Source of the DNA: an uncultured bacterium
GTDB lineage: Bacteria; Cyanobacteriota; Vampirovibrionia; Gastranaerophilales; Gastranaerophilaceae
NCBI GenBank assembly: GCA_949296245.1
Contig: CASFNW010000011.1
Coordinates: 1 to 64,000, forward strand
Length of the DNA: 64,000 nucleotides
Direction of reading: 5' to 3'
Shown here: positions 34,688-43,678 of the stretch, piece after piece
Layout of the letters: the number at the start of each line of letters is the position of its first letter
Position numbering within the stretch: position 1 is the first letter of the stretch
Made by a program: the position numbers and the translations under genes
Notes under the pieces: generated by a model
What the model saw: only the letters and a program-made list of their open reading frames with translations
What the model was told of the DNA's origin: nothing
The model's database searches: none

Positions 34688-35485
34688 TTATCCGGCATTA
34701 AGCGATGCAAAAAGCACATTTGTTTTTTCTTCTATTTTATCTCTGTATTGCATCAAAGTAGTTACATCAAGCCCCAATTGTTCTTTAACAAGAGCCTCGT
34801 CAAATACATCCGGTTCATCGTGAGAAATTTTATTTGCAACATACGCAAGCGTACTAACCTGCGGCATAGAAGAAGACAATGGATCATGGTGATATTTTAT
34901 ACAGTTTGCAAGTAAAACAGAAAGCTTCCATTTTTTTGCAAGCAAAAAGCCCATATCAGCATGGTTTGTTTCAAACAGCTCATTTTCAGCTTCTATTATG
35001 TCCATGCCGTTTTTAACCGAGGTCCTTACTTTTTGATAAAGCATTGTATCAACAATATTTAAAAGGATTTTCCCAATGTCATGTAAAAAACCTATAGTAA
35101 AAGCATCACCTGCATCCACAACACCGGTTTTATCAGCCAGATATTCACACGCAACAGCACATCTTAATGAATGTTTCCACATATCACGACCGCCCTGAGA
35201 TGTGAGCATTGGCTTCATTGCCACAGCAATGATAATATTTCTCGTCTGAGTCATACCCAAAAGAGCCAGAGCCTTGCCTACAGATGTAATTTCCTGAGCA
35301 AAACCATAATAAGCCGAATTAACAAGTTTTAATACCTGAGATGTCAAAGCCTGGTCATAAGCCATAATTTCAGACAATTCTTTTGTCCCTGATGTATCAT
35401 CTTTTATAATACCAAGTGCCTTGACAATTACGTTAGGCATTGCCGGAATTTCTTTTATTTGATCTAATACCTGTTGTGCATCCAT
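34688..35485 (-). CDS. HDOD-domain protein
   Basis: 265 residues made almost entirely of one HDOD domain (about 5-205): LDQIKEIPAMPNVIVKALGI, DQALTSQVLKLVNSAYYG, and GFLHDIGKILLN with an HD pair. HDOD proteins are signalling output modules related to HD-GYP but usually without phosphodiesterase activity. The short C-terminal tail ends KTNVLFASLNAG. It lies between ftsX and the prepilin genes, suggesting a role in surface-structure or division signalling. Confidence 0.9.
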   Translation of the reverse strand: MDAQQVLDQIKEIPAMPNVIVKALGIIKDDTSGTKELSEIMAYDQALTSQVLKLVNSAYYGFAQEITSVGKALALLGMTQTRNIIIAVAMKPMLTSQGGRDMWKHSLRCAVACEYLADKTGVVDAGDAFTIGFLHDIGKILLNIVDTMLYQKVRTSVKNGMDIIEAENELFETNHADMGFLLAKKWKLSVLLANCIKYHHDPLSSSMPQVSTLAYVANKISHDEPDVFDEALVKEQLGLDVTTLMQYRDKIEEKTNVLFASLNAG

Positions 35486-35489
35486 TTTT

Positions 35490-36404
35490 TTATACCTGTA
35501 AGTGTTTCTTTATCGATAGTAAACTTCCGCCGGCACCAAAACCGACAGCTATAATGAATAATACCAGAATTACCGTATTGTTAGCCAGAACCGGAGCAGG
35601 AACCATAAAGAACTCATGCACCTTTAACAGCCCGTTATGAACAGCATTCAAAGGCAATAAAGAAATCAGTGCTCCTAAAAAGCCGTATATTGCTCCCTGT
35701 AATATCAATGGAATTTTGATATACCAGTTGCTTACGCCCATAAGACGCATTATTTCTATTTCTTCTTTGCGTGATTGAATTACCAATTGTATTGTATTAT
35801 TTATTATTGTTATTGTCAAAACAGCTGTAAGTATAACAACAAGTACAGTTATTGTATGTACCACATTGTTAAACATCTGCATTTTTTTTGCAATATCCTG
35901 TGCATAATTAAGGTCTTCTACACCATTATAAGTTTTAATTTTGTTAAATACTGTCGTAATATTTTCAGGCTTGTCTACCTTTACATGCAGCGTATCCGGC
36001 AGCGGATTGTCCATATTTGGAACATCAAACTCTCTTTTTAAATCTGCCCATGATTTTTCTTTTGGTATGATTTTTACCCGTTCAACATGTTCGAGCCCTC
36101 TTATCTCCTGTGCAACAGTTTCTGTTTTTGCATCAGATTTTATATATACCGATATTTCAAGAGCATTCCCCAGTTCATGAACAAAAGAATTAAGCGATAT
36201 TGTAAACCTGAATAAACTGCCGAATATAGTCAAAATAGCTGCCATTGTCGTTATAATAGCAATATTTATCCAGCCTGTTCTTTTTATTCCGTAAATTGTT
36301 TCAAGAGAAATTCTGTATATAATTCTCAGTTCTTTCAGCCAATCCTTCGGAATATGCGCTTTCACCTTCTTTTTTATAATTGCTTTTGTTGATTCTTCAC
36401 TCAT
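35490..36404 (-). CDS. ftsX: Cell-division permease FtsX
   Basis: 304 residues. Four membrane helices (about 45-68, 180-205, 225-250, 265-290), with the extracytoplasmic domain after TM1 and an MLMV-type 'IMRLMGVSNWYIKIPLILQGA' block. With FtsE it forms an ABC-type complex that activates peptidoglycan hydrolases at the septum. Follows ftsE by 44 nt and precedes the HDOD gene by 4 nt. A LysM/amidase at 18 kb is one possible client, but no evidence links them. Confidence 0.94.
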   Translation of the reverse strand: MSEESTKAIIKKKVKAHIPKDWLKELRIIYRISLETIYGIKRTGWINIAIITTMAAILTIFGSLFRFTISLNSFVHELGNALEISVYIKSDAKTETVAQEIRGLEHVERVKIIPKEKSWADLKREFDVPNMDNPLPDTLHVKVDKPENITTVFNKIKTYNGVEDLNYAQDIAKKMQMFNNVVHTITVLVVILTAVLTITIINNTIQLVIQSRKEEIEIMRLMGVSNWYIKIPLILQGAIYGFLGALISLLPLNAVHNGLLKVHEFFMVPAPVLANNTVILVLFIIAVGFGAGGSLLSIKKHLQV

Positions 36405-36448
36405 ATCTCAATCTCATTTTTAGATTTACAAAAAATCTTAATCCAACA

Positions 36449-37123
36449 CTATTCATATGTACCTGCCTGAACATCACGAACTATTTGTCCGTTTTCAAGC
36501 GTTAAAACTCTTTTCCTGAAATAATCAACCATAGCATGATCGTGAGTAGAAACCAATACAGTAATGCCCTTCTGATTGACTTGTTCTAAAATCTGCATAA
36601 TCTCCATTGAATTCTTAGGGTCAAGATTCCCTGTCGGCTCATCCGCAATCAAAAGCGGGGGGCCGTTTACAATTGCACGGGCAATAGACACTCTCTGCTG
36701 TTCACCGCCGGAAAGTTCAGATGCTTTTGCTTTCATTTTATCGTACAGTCCTACAACTTTCAAAGCACCGGAAACTCTCGCTTCTATTTCTTTTGAGCTC
36801 ATTCCGAGAGTTCTGATTACATAAGCGCAATTGTCATATACACTTTGATTCATAAGAAGTTTATAATCCTGAAAAACAATACCCATGCATCTTCGCAGGT
36901 TCGGAACCTTTTCCGAAGGCAGATTGGCTATATTTATCCCGCCTATCATTACACTGCCCGAGGTTGGTGTTTCTTCTTTATACAAAAGCTTCATGAGGGT
37001 GGATTTGCCTGCACCGGAAGAACCCGTAATAAAAACAAACTCACCGGACATTATGTCAAGATTAATGTTTCTTAAAGCATAATTATTCTTATATTTTTTT
37101 GTAACACCTCTTAATTGAATCAT
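36449..37123 (-). CDS. ftsE: Cell-division ATP-binding protein FtsE
   Basis: 224-residue ABC ATPase. Walker A GSSGAGKST (near 34-42), signature LSGGEQQRVSIARA, Walker B LLIADEPTGNLD, and the His switch in STHDHAM. The closest family is FtsE, confirmed by ftsX next door. The start lies 1 nt after the stop of the WecG-type gene. Confidence 0.95.
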   Translation of the reverse strand: MIQLRGVTKKYKNNYALRNINLDIMSGEFVFITGSSGAGKSTLMKLLYKEETPTSGSVMIGGINIANLPSEKVPNLRRCMGIVFQDYKLLMNQSVYDNCAYVIRTLGMSSKEIEARVSGALKVVGLYDKMKAKASELSGGEQQRVSIARAIVNGPPLLIADEPTGNLDPKNSMEIMQILEQVNQKGITVLVSTHDHAMVDYFRKRVLTLENGQIVRDVQAGTYE

Positions 37124-37124
37124 T

Positions 37125-37880
37125 TTATTTTACCAAATTCTCGTGTATTGCTTCTATTATAACCTGAATCAAAAACAATGGCAAAGCAGGAAAAATTCTC
37201 TTAAAACGTGCAGGTTCTTTTACTGTGCGGTATAGCCATTCCAACCCGAGTGTCTGATATATTTTGGGCGCTCTTTTTACCATTCCGGACCATACATCAA
37301 AACTTCCTCCAACACCTATAAAAACAGTGTTAGGCATTTGCGGTTTGAGTTTGGAAATAAAAAGTTCCTGCTTTGGAGCACCCAGCGCAACAAATAAAAC
37401 TCTCGGAGAAACTGCTTTTAATTCCTCAACTATTATCTTTTCCTGTTCTTCGTCAAAATAACCGTTTCTTATATAGGTAATATTTAGATTCGCATGTTCA
37501 TTACGTATATTTTGTACAGCTTTTTGAATTACCTCTTCCTTTGCGCCGATAAGACCTATACTAAAGCCCTCAAGCTCGCACAGTCCAATTAATTTTTTTG
37601 AAAACTCAATTCCGGGAATGTTTTCCTGTGATATTCCCTTTATTTTCAACGCAATTTTAACACCGACTCCATCAGGTATTACCAGATCAGCATTATTTAA
37701 TACGGCAGCAAATTCTTTATCTTTATTTCCTAAAGAAATCATTTCAGGATTTATTGTAACAATTTGCATGCCATTATTTTCTTTTAAGCAAGTATGAACA
37801 TACTGAAGAGCCTCTTCAAATGTAAATAAATCCACCCCAAAACCCAAAACCGGTTCTTTTTTTCTGTGTAAACATTCCAT
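37125..37880 (-). CDS. WecG/TagA/CpsF-family glycosyltransferase
   Basis: GT26-type enzyme that transfers N-acetylmannosamine(uronic acid)-like sugars to lipid-linked precursors. Family motifs: VTINPEMISLGN, ADLVIPDGVGVKIALK (near 65-80), GAKEEV, FVALGAPKQELFI and GVGGSFDVWSG. I start at the ATG for MECLHRKK, where the family homology begins. The frame extends 27 codons upstream to 37961 with a hydrophobic stretch, and neither start has a Shine-Dalgarno. First gene of the ftsEX run and divergent from the GGDEF gene. Confidence 0.88.
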   Translation of the reverse strand: MECLHRKKEPVLGFGVDLFTFEEALQYVHTCLKENNGMQIVTINPEMISLGNKDKEFAAVLNNADLVIPDGVGVKIALKIKGISQENIPGIEFSKKLIGLCELEGFSIGLIGAKEEVIQKAVQNIRNEHANLNITYIRNGYFDEEQEKIIVEELKAVSPRVLFVALGAPKQELFISKLKPQMPNTVFIGVGGSFDVWSGMVKRAPKIYQTLGLEWLYRTVKEPARFKRIFPALPLFLIQVIIEAIHENLVK

Positions 37881-37992
37881 AGTATATTTAATTATATAAA
37901 GGAGCCTGACAATTATCAAGTCGTACAAAACAATTGTAAGAAAAGGAAAAATAGCATCCATTTAATTGATTGAATTATTACAAAAATTTTAA

Positions 37993-37998
37993 TAAAAT
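37993..37998 (+). promoter_or_regulatory. -10-like box placed for a leaderless GGDEF transcript
   Basis: TAAAAT ends 7 nt before the ATG at 38006, and no Shine-Dalgarno precedes that ATG. This parallels the arrangement at miaB. Confidence 0.3.
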
Positions 37999-38005
37999 AT
38001 GTACT

Positions 38006-39613
38006 ATGGAGAATCTTTCGGAAAAAATTAACACTCTTCAAAAAAACTTTTATGACCTTAACAGTTTATTTGAACTGAGTATTATTGCTACACAGGCTGA
38101 TTCGATTGAAGACTTAATTGAGAAGGTTACCGTTTTTGTCACTCAGGCTCTCAATATAGACAATGTCAGATTTTTTATCAATCATGACAAAGTTTATTAT
38201 ATGGTCTCGAATCCAAACGCTGATGACCATGAATTTTTTCAGTTTGAAAATGATGAGGAAGGATTTTGGGAAGTTCTAAACAAAAATGAATTTATAAAAG
38301 TTTCGGATGATAATAATAAGCCGATATACAAATCATTCTGGGAAAAATACGACCTGCAAAATCTTGACAGTTGTTATTTTAAATTATTTCAGAAAGACGC
38401 TGTTCCTTATTTTGTGTGTTCTATAGGAGGCAAAACTGACGGAACCTCATTCAGCACGGAAGATTTACTATATTTAAATAAAGTATTTAATTATATAGGC
38501 CCAATCTTAATAAAATATATAAAAAGAAGAGAGCAGGAAAATGATTTAAAGAAACTGCAAAAATCCCTGCATAATATTTCTATTCTTTATAATATTTCTC
38601 AGGCGGTTAACTTTATTGATGACCTGAAACGTCTTTTAAGAGTAATTTTAAACAAAGCTCTTGAAACAATTGATGCAGAAAAGGGTTCATTGATGTTGTA
38701 TAACTTTGCAGAAAATGTATTGCAGACAAAAGTTGTATACGGGCTTGCTGATAAAAATCTTGAAACAGAAATCAATAACGGTCTTGTTGAGTGTTCAAAA
38801 ATAAAAGTAGGCGAAGGTATCGCAGGTACTGTATTTGTAGAAAAGAAATCAATTATCTCAAACCTCGGTCAGAATGACCCGAGATTTATAGACAACGGGC
38901 AGGAATTGAATGTAAATTCTCTTTTATGTGTGCCATTGATTGCCAAAGGAGAGCCGATTGGTGTTATAAATATAACGAACAAACAAAACGGTAAATTATT
39001 CAACAAACAGGATCTGGAATTTATAGAAGCACTTGCAAATCAGGCTGCTATTGCGATTGATAACGCAAAATTGTATGAACTGGCCACAAAAGACGGTCTT
39101 ACAAAATTATATATTTACAGACACTTCTACACATTGCTGGAAAATGAAATCAAACGTTCATCCCGCTATAACCATGAAATGACACTTTTGATGATGGATA
39201 TTGATAACTTTAAGAGTGTAAATGATACTTACGGACACCCTGTAGGAGACCAGGTTTTAAGAGAAATAGCCAGCTGTATACAACAAACAATAAGAAAAAT
39301 TGACATTGCATCAAGATACGGCGGTGAAGAATTTACGGTAATTCTTCCTGAAACAAATATTCAGGATGCAAAGATTATTGCTGAAAGAATAAGGAAGAAC
39401 ATAAGCCAGATTAAAATAAATGTAAAAGATAACATCAATATATGCCCGACGGTAAGTATAGGTATGAGTGAATACCCGTCCTGCGCACTGGATGAGCAGA
39501 CACTTATAGAACTTGCGGATGTTGCTCTGTATAACGCAAAAAATAACGGCAAAAACTGTATATGCGAATACAATCCGAATACAGGATGTACACTAATACC
39601 AAGGGGCGAATAA
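38006..39613 (+). CDS. GAF-GGDEF diguanylate cyclase
   Basis: About 535 residues from the ATG (MENLSEKIN). The open frame can be extended 12 codons to a TTG at 37970. The N-terminal 180 residues look like a diverged GAF domain, followed by a clear GAF (about 205-360, with VGEGIAGTVFVEKKSIISN and LEFIEALANQAAIAIDNA) and a GGDEF domain (about 370-525, DIDNFKSVNDTYGHPVGDQVL, active site GGEEF). An inhibitory I-site RxxD (RKID) lies five residues before GGEEF, so product feedback is likely. Makes c-di-GMP, which usually governs motility versus attachment; flagellar and prepilin genes are nearby. Confidence 0.93.
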   Translation: MENLSEKINTLQKNFYDLNSLFELSIIATQADSIEDLIEKVTVFVTQALNIDNVRFFINHDKVYYMVSNPNADDHEFFQFENDEEGFWEVLNKNEFIKVSDDNNKPIYKSFWEKYDLQNLDSCYFKLFQKDAVPYFVCSIGGKTDGTSFSTEDLLYLNKVFNYIGPILIKYIKRREQENDLKKLQKSLHNISILYNISQAVNFIDDLKRLLRVILNKALETIDAEKGSLMLYNFAENVLQTKVVYGLADKNLETEINNGLVECSKIKVGEGIAGTVFVEKKSIISNLGQNDPRFIDNGQELNVNSLLCVPLIAKGEPIGVINITNKQNGKLFNKQDLEFIEALANQAAIAIDNAKLYELATKDGLTKLYIYRHFYTLLENEIKRSSRYNHEMTLLMMDIDNFKSVNDTYGHPVGDQVLREIASCIQQTIRKIDIASRYGGEEFTVILPETNIQDAKIIAERIRKNISQIKINVKDNINICPTVSIGMSEYPSCALDEQTLIELADVALYNAKNNGKNCICEYNPNTGCTLIPRGE

Positions 39614-39648
39614 AATAAAAAGCAGTCTTTGTCTGCAGAAAAATATGT

Positions 39649-40200
39649 CTAATTTTCTTCCACAAATTCAGACAGGTCTATGCTGTCTTCATCCTCACCG
39701 TTATCTCTTGCCTGTTTTTCAAGATCTATAATTTTTGCAAGAGTTTTTGCATCGCCTTTTAGTTTAAAATACTCTTTGAATTTTGGCGTTGTTTTAAGAT
39801 TGAAAGAACGTCCGTTTTTGTCTCTGTGACGGGAGATAAGTCCCATTTTTAAAAGTTCCTGAACATGTTCATATGCATTGGAACGCAGTTCTTTAAGATA
39901 AGACTGCCTAATAGGCTCTTTCAGTGCAATGATAGTCAATGTTTTTAAAACAGCCGGTTTCAATTCAACAGGGCAGAGCTGTTCGACTATATCCATATAA
40001 TCCTGTTTCACCTGCAGAATATATCCGTTTTCATCATCTATTTCAAGTGCACCTTCACGGGCTGAATAATCCATAATAAGCTCAAGAAGTGCTTCTTCTA
40101 TAGTATCCGGTTCTTCTTTCAATATTTCTGCAATATCCTGCACTTCCAGAGCCTGTGCTGTTATAAATAAAACTGCTTCAATTCTTGCTTTTAGTGACAT
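39649..40200 (-). CDS. scpB: Segregation and condensation protein B
   Basis: 183 residues with the two winged-helix domains of ScpB (about 3-85 and 90-160). 'LKTLTIIALKEPIRQSYLKELRSNAYEHVQELLKMGLI' matches the family's second wHTH. Partner of ScpA and SMC in chromosome condensation; scpA is not in this window. 23 nt downstream of the homocitrate-synthase-like gene, same strand. Confidence 0.92.
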   Translation of the reverse strand: MSLKARIEAVLFITAQALEVQDIAEILKEEPDTIEEALLELIMDYSAREGALEIDDENGYILQVKQDYMDIVEQLCPVELKPAVLKTLTIIALKEPIRQSYLKELRSNAYEHVQELLKMGLISRHRDKNGRSFNLKTTPKFKEYFKLKGDAKTLAKIIDLEKQARDNGEDEDSIDLSEFVEEN

Positions 40201-40223
40201 TATATAAATCCTTTATAAGTCTA

Positions 40224-41534
40224 TTATACTATAGAAGCAGAAATATTGCCCTGAGATTCTAAACGTTTTTTCAATTCTCCTGTCGGCATATAGTACGGAG
40301 TAACTGTCATAATCTTTGCCGCAATATCAGGATAATAATAGATAAAACGAAGCTCGCTGTCGGTTAAAGGCAGCTGGGTATGTACATTTGCGTAACGTGC
40401 AAGTTCCAGAATATTTCTTGCTTCGTCTTCATCATGAAATTCCAGTTCAAGATTTTTATATACGTTTCTGAATCCTTTGATACCGCCGTATTCTCCGACA
40501 GTAATCATCCGTCCGGTTTCTACAATTTCAGGCTCGCCTCTGCCTAATTCTTCAAAATCATAGAGTTCATAGTTTCTTCTGTCTTTCAGTGCACCGTCAG
40601 CATGGATACCTGATTCATGAGCAAATGCATTTCCTCCTACTGCCGGCTGATTTGCGGGAATAGGAACACCAAAAGCATGAGACGTGTATTTGGCAAGCTT
40701 CCAGGCTTTTGACAGGTCAATTTGCGGGTCTACATTGTATTTTTTTTCAAATCCTGCTGATTTTTTAACTGCAAGAAGACAGGAAATTAAATCTGCATTG
40801 CCGGCACGCTCGCCCATTCCATTGATAGCTGTATTTATATATGCGTCCACACCTGCATCAATTGCAGCTTTTGCACCGAGTACGGAACATCCTACAGCCA
40901 TACCGAGATCGTTATGAAAATGCATTTCCATATCAATCTGAGCTTCTTTTGCTATAGCATAAATACGCTCATATGATGTATGCGGATCTTCATATCCCAG
41001 AGTATCACAGTATCTGAAACGGCTGGCACCATGCTTTTTGCATTCTTTAGCATATTTTATAAGATAATCCAGGTCGCTTCTTGAAGCATCTTCAGCATTT
41101 ACTCCTATAATTTCCGCCCCGCAGGTTTTTGCAGCTTCTACTGCTTCTATTGTTTGGGACAAAATATCTTCTTTAGTCTTTTTGCCGCCGTATTTTCCGT
41201 TTATCATCTGGTCAGACGTAGACTGCGAAAGATTTACATATTTCAGGCGTGGTACATTTCTAAAGGATTCTACAACATCTTTTGCTATTGCACGCATCCA
41301 GCCGGAAAGTTTTGTTCTTTTAATTACACCCCTGTCAACGAGCTCCAGATTTCCGTTAAGATAATTGAGTTCGTGTTTAGTTGTAGGAAAGCCAAATTCT
41401 GACTGTGTTATACCCATGTCATCAAGCATAATATTTATTATTGTTTTTTGAAGTTTTGCAAGCCCCAGACGTGAAGTCTGTACACCGTCTCTGTTTGTAA
41501 CATCCACAAAATAAATTGTATTGCTGCTTGTCAT
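40224..41534 (-). CDS. Homocitrate/2-isopropylmalate synthase-like enzyme
   Basis: HMG-CoA-lyase-like superfamily (DRE-TIM). The N-terminal 'VDVTNRDGVQTSRLG' has the R-D-G-x-Q metal and catalytic motif. 'MEMHFHNDLGMAVG' gives the HxH metal ligands, and 'INTAINGMGERAGNADL' and 'HESGIHADGAL' follow as in homocitrate and isopropylmalate synthases. 436 residues, shorter than LeuA (about 510) and without its regulatory domain, so closer to homocitrate synthase/NifV or a related branch. I use the ATG 11 nt after 'aggggg'; a GTG four codons earlier is possible. Substrate uncertain. Confidence 0.8.
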   Translation of the reverse strand: MTSSNTIYFVDVTNRDGVQTSRLGLAKLQKTIINIMLDDMGITQSEFGFPTTKHELNYLNGNLELVDRGVIKRTKLSGWMRAIAKDVVESFRNVPRLKYVNLSQSTSDQMINGKYGGKKTKEDILSQTIEAVEAAKTCGAEIIGVNAEDASRSDLDYLIKYAKECKKHGASRFRYCDTLGYEDPHTSYERIYAIAKEAQIDMEMHFHNDLGMAVGCSVLGAKAAIDAGVDAYINTAINGMGERAGNADLISCLLAVKKSAGFEKKYNVDPQIDLSKAWKLAKYTSHAFGVPIPANQPAVGGNAFAHESGIHADGALKDRRNYELYDFEELGRGEPEIVETGRMITVGEYGGIKGFRNVYKNLELEFHDEDEARNILELARYANVHTQLPLTDSELRFIYYYPDIAAKIMTVTPYYMPTGELKKRLESQGNISASIV

Positions 41535-41724
41535 CAGTAATGACACCCCCTGATAATATATTAATAGGTTGATTATATCATATTTTAATTAGTTTTTACG
41601 AAAATATTATTAAACAGGATTATAAATTTACTTAGCCGTTTAGTCTAATGTAATTTTTTTCAAAAATGTAAAAATGGGAATGTGAGAAGCAAAACACTCA
41701 CGCAGAATAAAAGGAGAATTTATT

Positions 41725-42024
41725 ATGAAAAAGATATTAGCACTTACTGCAGCTGCAATGATTATGGCAGCAACAACCGCATTTGCGTCATGTTCTTTAA
41801 AACCTGTACCAATGCAAAATTCATGTTCAATAGGAGTACCGACAGGTGCAGCTGCTCCTGTAAGCTATAGTTATATAGTTTCACCGGTACAGCAAAGAAC
41901 ATATCTTCCTGCCTGTAATCAGTGCAACACCCCTGCTAAAAAAGGATTCTTTAGCAAAATATTTACCCCTGTCCAAAATGTTTATGATGCAACGTTCGGA
42001 CAAATATTTACGGGCTTATACTAA
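41725..42024 (+). CDS. Small secreted hypothetical protein (99 aa)
   Basis: Clear signal peptide (MKKILALTAAAMIMAATTAFA), with cleavage after AFA or possible lipidation at the adjacent Cys (FASC is a poor lipobox). The mature part has four Cys and a Pro/Tyr-rich stretch, and ends in an amphipathic helix (FFSKIFTPVQNVYDATFGQIF). aaaggag 8 nt upstream. Divergent from the homocitrate-like gene and tail to tail with the repeat protein. Not recognised. Confidence 0.7.
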   Translation: MKKILALTAAAMIMAATTAFASCSLKPVPMQNSCSIGVPTGAAAPVSYSYIVSPVQQRTYLPACNQCNTPAKKGFFSKIFTPVQNVYDATFGQIFTGLY

Positions 42025-42027
42025 TTT

Positions 42028-43020
42028 CTAAAGAATCATTGCTAAAACCATAAGCAGTATACTGCCTATTTGTATGCCCGTATTTATACGCTGTGCCCAT
42101 TTGTTGGAGTCGTAAGCTTTAGATGTCTTTTGTGCGGTAGTAACCGCCAGAAGCCTCTGGGTTCTGGCTTCATCGTTATCACTAAAGGTACGTTGAAACA
42201 CTTTGTTTTCGAGACGGGCAAGACGTTTGGAGGGCGGCTCCTGTATAAATCTTTTACCGAAGAGCTGCTTTTCCAAAATGTCTAGGTCATAATTCTGGGC
42301 ATATCTTTCGCCCGTGGTCTGGGCATAGTCATAAGAATTGTCATCTTCTAAACTGTTCTGCTGAGGAATTCTGTTTTTAGACCCTTCATAGCTGTAATAA
42401 TTGTAGTGCGAATCATTATTACCGCTGCCAAAATACGGACTTTCAATATATTTTCTTCCGTTTTCAAGAACAATTTCTTCTGTATCAGGGTCAATTTCCG
42501 CAGCAGTCCTTGAATCACCTCCCAAAATTTTATTACGCAAAGCATCCACTCTTTCATTTAAAGAGAGGGTGCTTTCTTTTTTAAAAGTCTGTTTTTCAAG
42601 CCTTGAAAGCCTTAAATAAATATCCTCATCAGGATAAGTCTTTTTAAATACTTTTTCTTCCAGTTTATCCACAACCGGATATTTTATGCCTGCTTCGGCT
42701 TTCGGCCCTATATCAGCAGACGCCTGCTCTGTTTGAGGTTGTACAGGTGCAGCAGCGCCGGTCTGTATGTCGAGGTTCATATCTTTATAAATTTTCTCCG
42801 CTCTTTGCCTTTGACTTCCGGCATTTGTTCTGCCGTATATATTCTTCTCTAATCTGGACAGTCTTGATTCATTGCTGCCATGATATGTGTAGCCGAAAAA
42901 GCTTTTTTCCGCCTCATCCAGCCTGGAAGCTACAGTATCAATCCCCCAGACCTGTAGATTAAAAGCCGTAAACAAACAAAAAATTACAACTGATATTAAA
43001 AACAGTCTATTGTTGTGCAT
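42028..43020 (-). CDS. Anchored protein with repeated 'LE-x2-3-(F/Y)G ... RL-x-RLE' units
   Basis: 330 residues. N-terminal signal or anchor (about 6-26) and a C-terminal hydrophobic helix (IGSILLMVLAMIL). Between them a motif of about 25 residues recurs: ASRLDEAEKSFFGYTY..SRLSRLEKNIYG, DKLEEKVFKKTY..LRLSRLEKQTFKK, and DILEKQLFGKRF..KRLARLENKVFQRTF. The spacer from about 165 to 245 is polar and Tyr/Ser/Asn-rich. No family recognised. The repeats predict short helical hairpins and may mediate oligomerisation at the cell envelope. Confidence 0.7.
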   Translation of the reverse strand: MHNNRLFLISVVIFCLFTAFNLQVWGIDTVASRLDEAEKSFFGYTYHGSNESRLSRLEKNIYGRTNAGSQRQRAEKIYKDMNLDIQTGAAAPVQPQTEQASADIGPKAEAGIKYPVVDKLEEKVFKKTYPDEDIYLRLSRLEKQTFKKESTLSLNERVDALRNKILGGDSRTAAEIDPDTEEIVLENGRKYIESPYFGSGNNDSHYNYYSYEGSKNRIPQQNSLEDDNSYDYAQTTGERYAQNYDLDILEKQLFGKRFIQEPPSKRLARLENKVFQRTFSDNDEARTQRLLAVTTAQKTSKAYDSNKWAQRINTGIQIGSILLMVLAMIL

Positions 43021-43678
43021 AATTCAAAAAACCCGTTTATACGTATCCGAAATTAACTTAAACGGATTTTACGGCTGTCTCAATTGTCCTGTTTTATACT
43101 TTATTTTTGAAAATATCAGGCAGAAAAGTCTAATACTTTTTTACTATAAAACCTGAAAAAATATTATACAAATATTTCATATCGTCAACTGACTCCAACT
43201 ATGTCTTGGATTGTTGCCGGTTCAAAAGTTTTTGCACTCCGTTTAGATTTGCTTTGCAAATCACACTTCGTCAAACTTTTTCACAGGACAGCGTTCCCAC
43301 TTCCCTCTCACAAACAATTCACCGGATTGTTTGTTCGGCAGAGTGGTCAGCCTTGCCAAAATCTGCTCTTAGATTTTCTTCACGCTCGGACAGTTTCCAA
43401 TTTTTATACTTTACGGAGATACTTCGTATCTCCGTGCAAAAGACTCCGTATGAAGGAGCCTTTTGCACGTTTCGGATGGAGGCTCTGCCGAATAAAAGCA
43501 ACTAAATGTTGCTTTTATGAAAGGTGCTAAGTCAAAAGCGAAGCTTTTGCGTGCAGTATAAAGATTAATACAAGCCGTCCGAATCAGGATGCCCTCGGGT
43601 ACAAGTGAGGGCTTACTCAGACAGCCTGAAGCTTTAGCCATACTGACAGGATACTCCGGAGTACAAGCGAAAGCCGTT
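43021..43678. repeat. Intergenic repeat cluster with R1 copies D and E
   Basis: 658 nt without a credible gene; the open frames here run through palindromes. Contents: a hairpin gatttgc-ttt-gcaaatc (43247-43263); R1 copy D (43303-43343, 9-bp stem, loop tcaccgg); cggagatac-ttc-gtatctccg (43414-43434); gtgcaaaag/cttttgcac (near 43434-43469); R1 copy E reversed (43483-43549, 11-bp stem plus caaaagc-gaa-gcttttg); and two 'aggat..ctc.ggtacaagcga' units (43587-43612, 43645-43675). Several hairpins keep a CTTCG apex while their stems differ. Confidence 0.7.

Noticed and set aside
43201-43641. ORFs of 60-109 residues in the repeat cluster
   Set aside because: They overlap each other in several frames, run through palindromes and lack ribosome-binding sites; they are by-products of repeat sequence.
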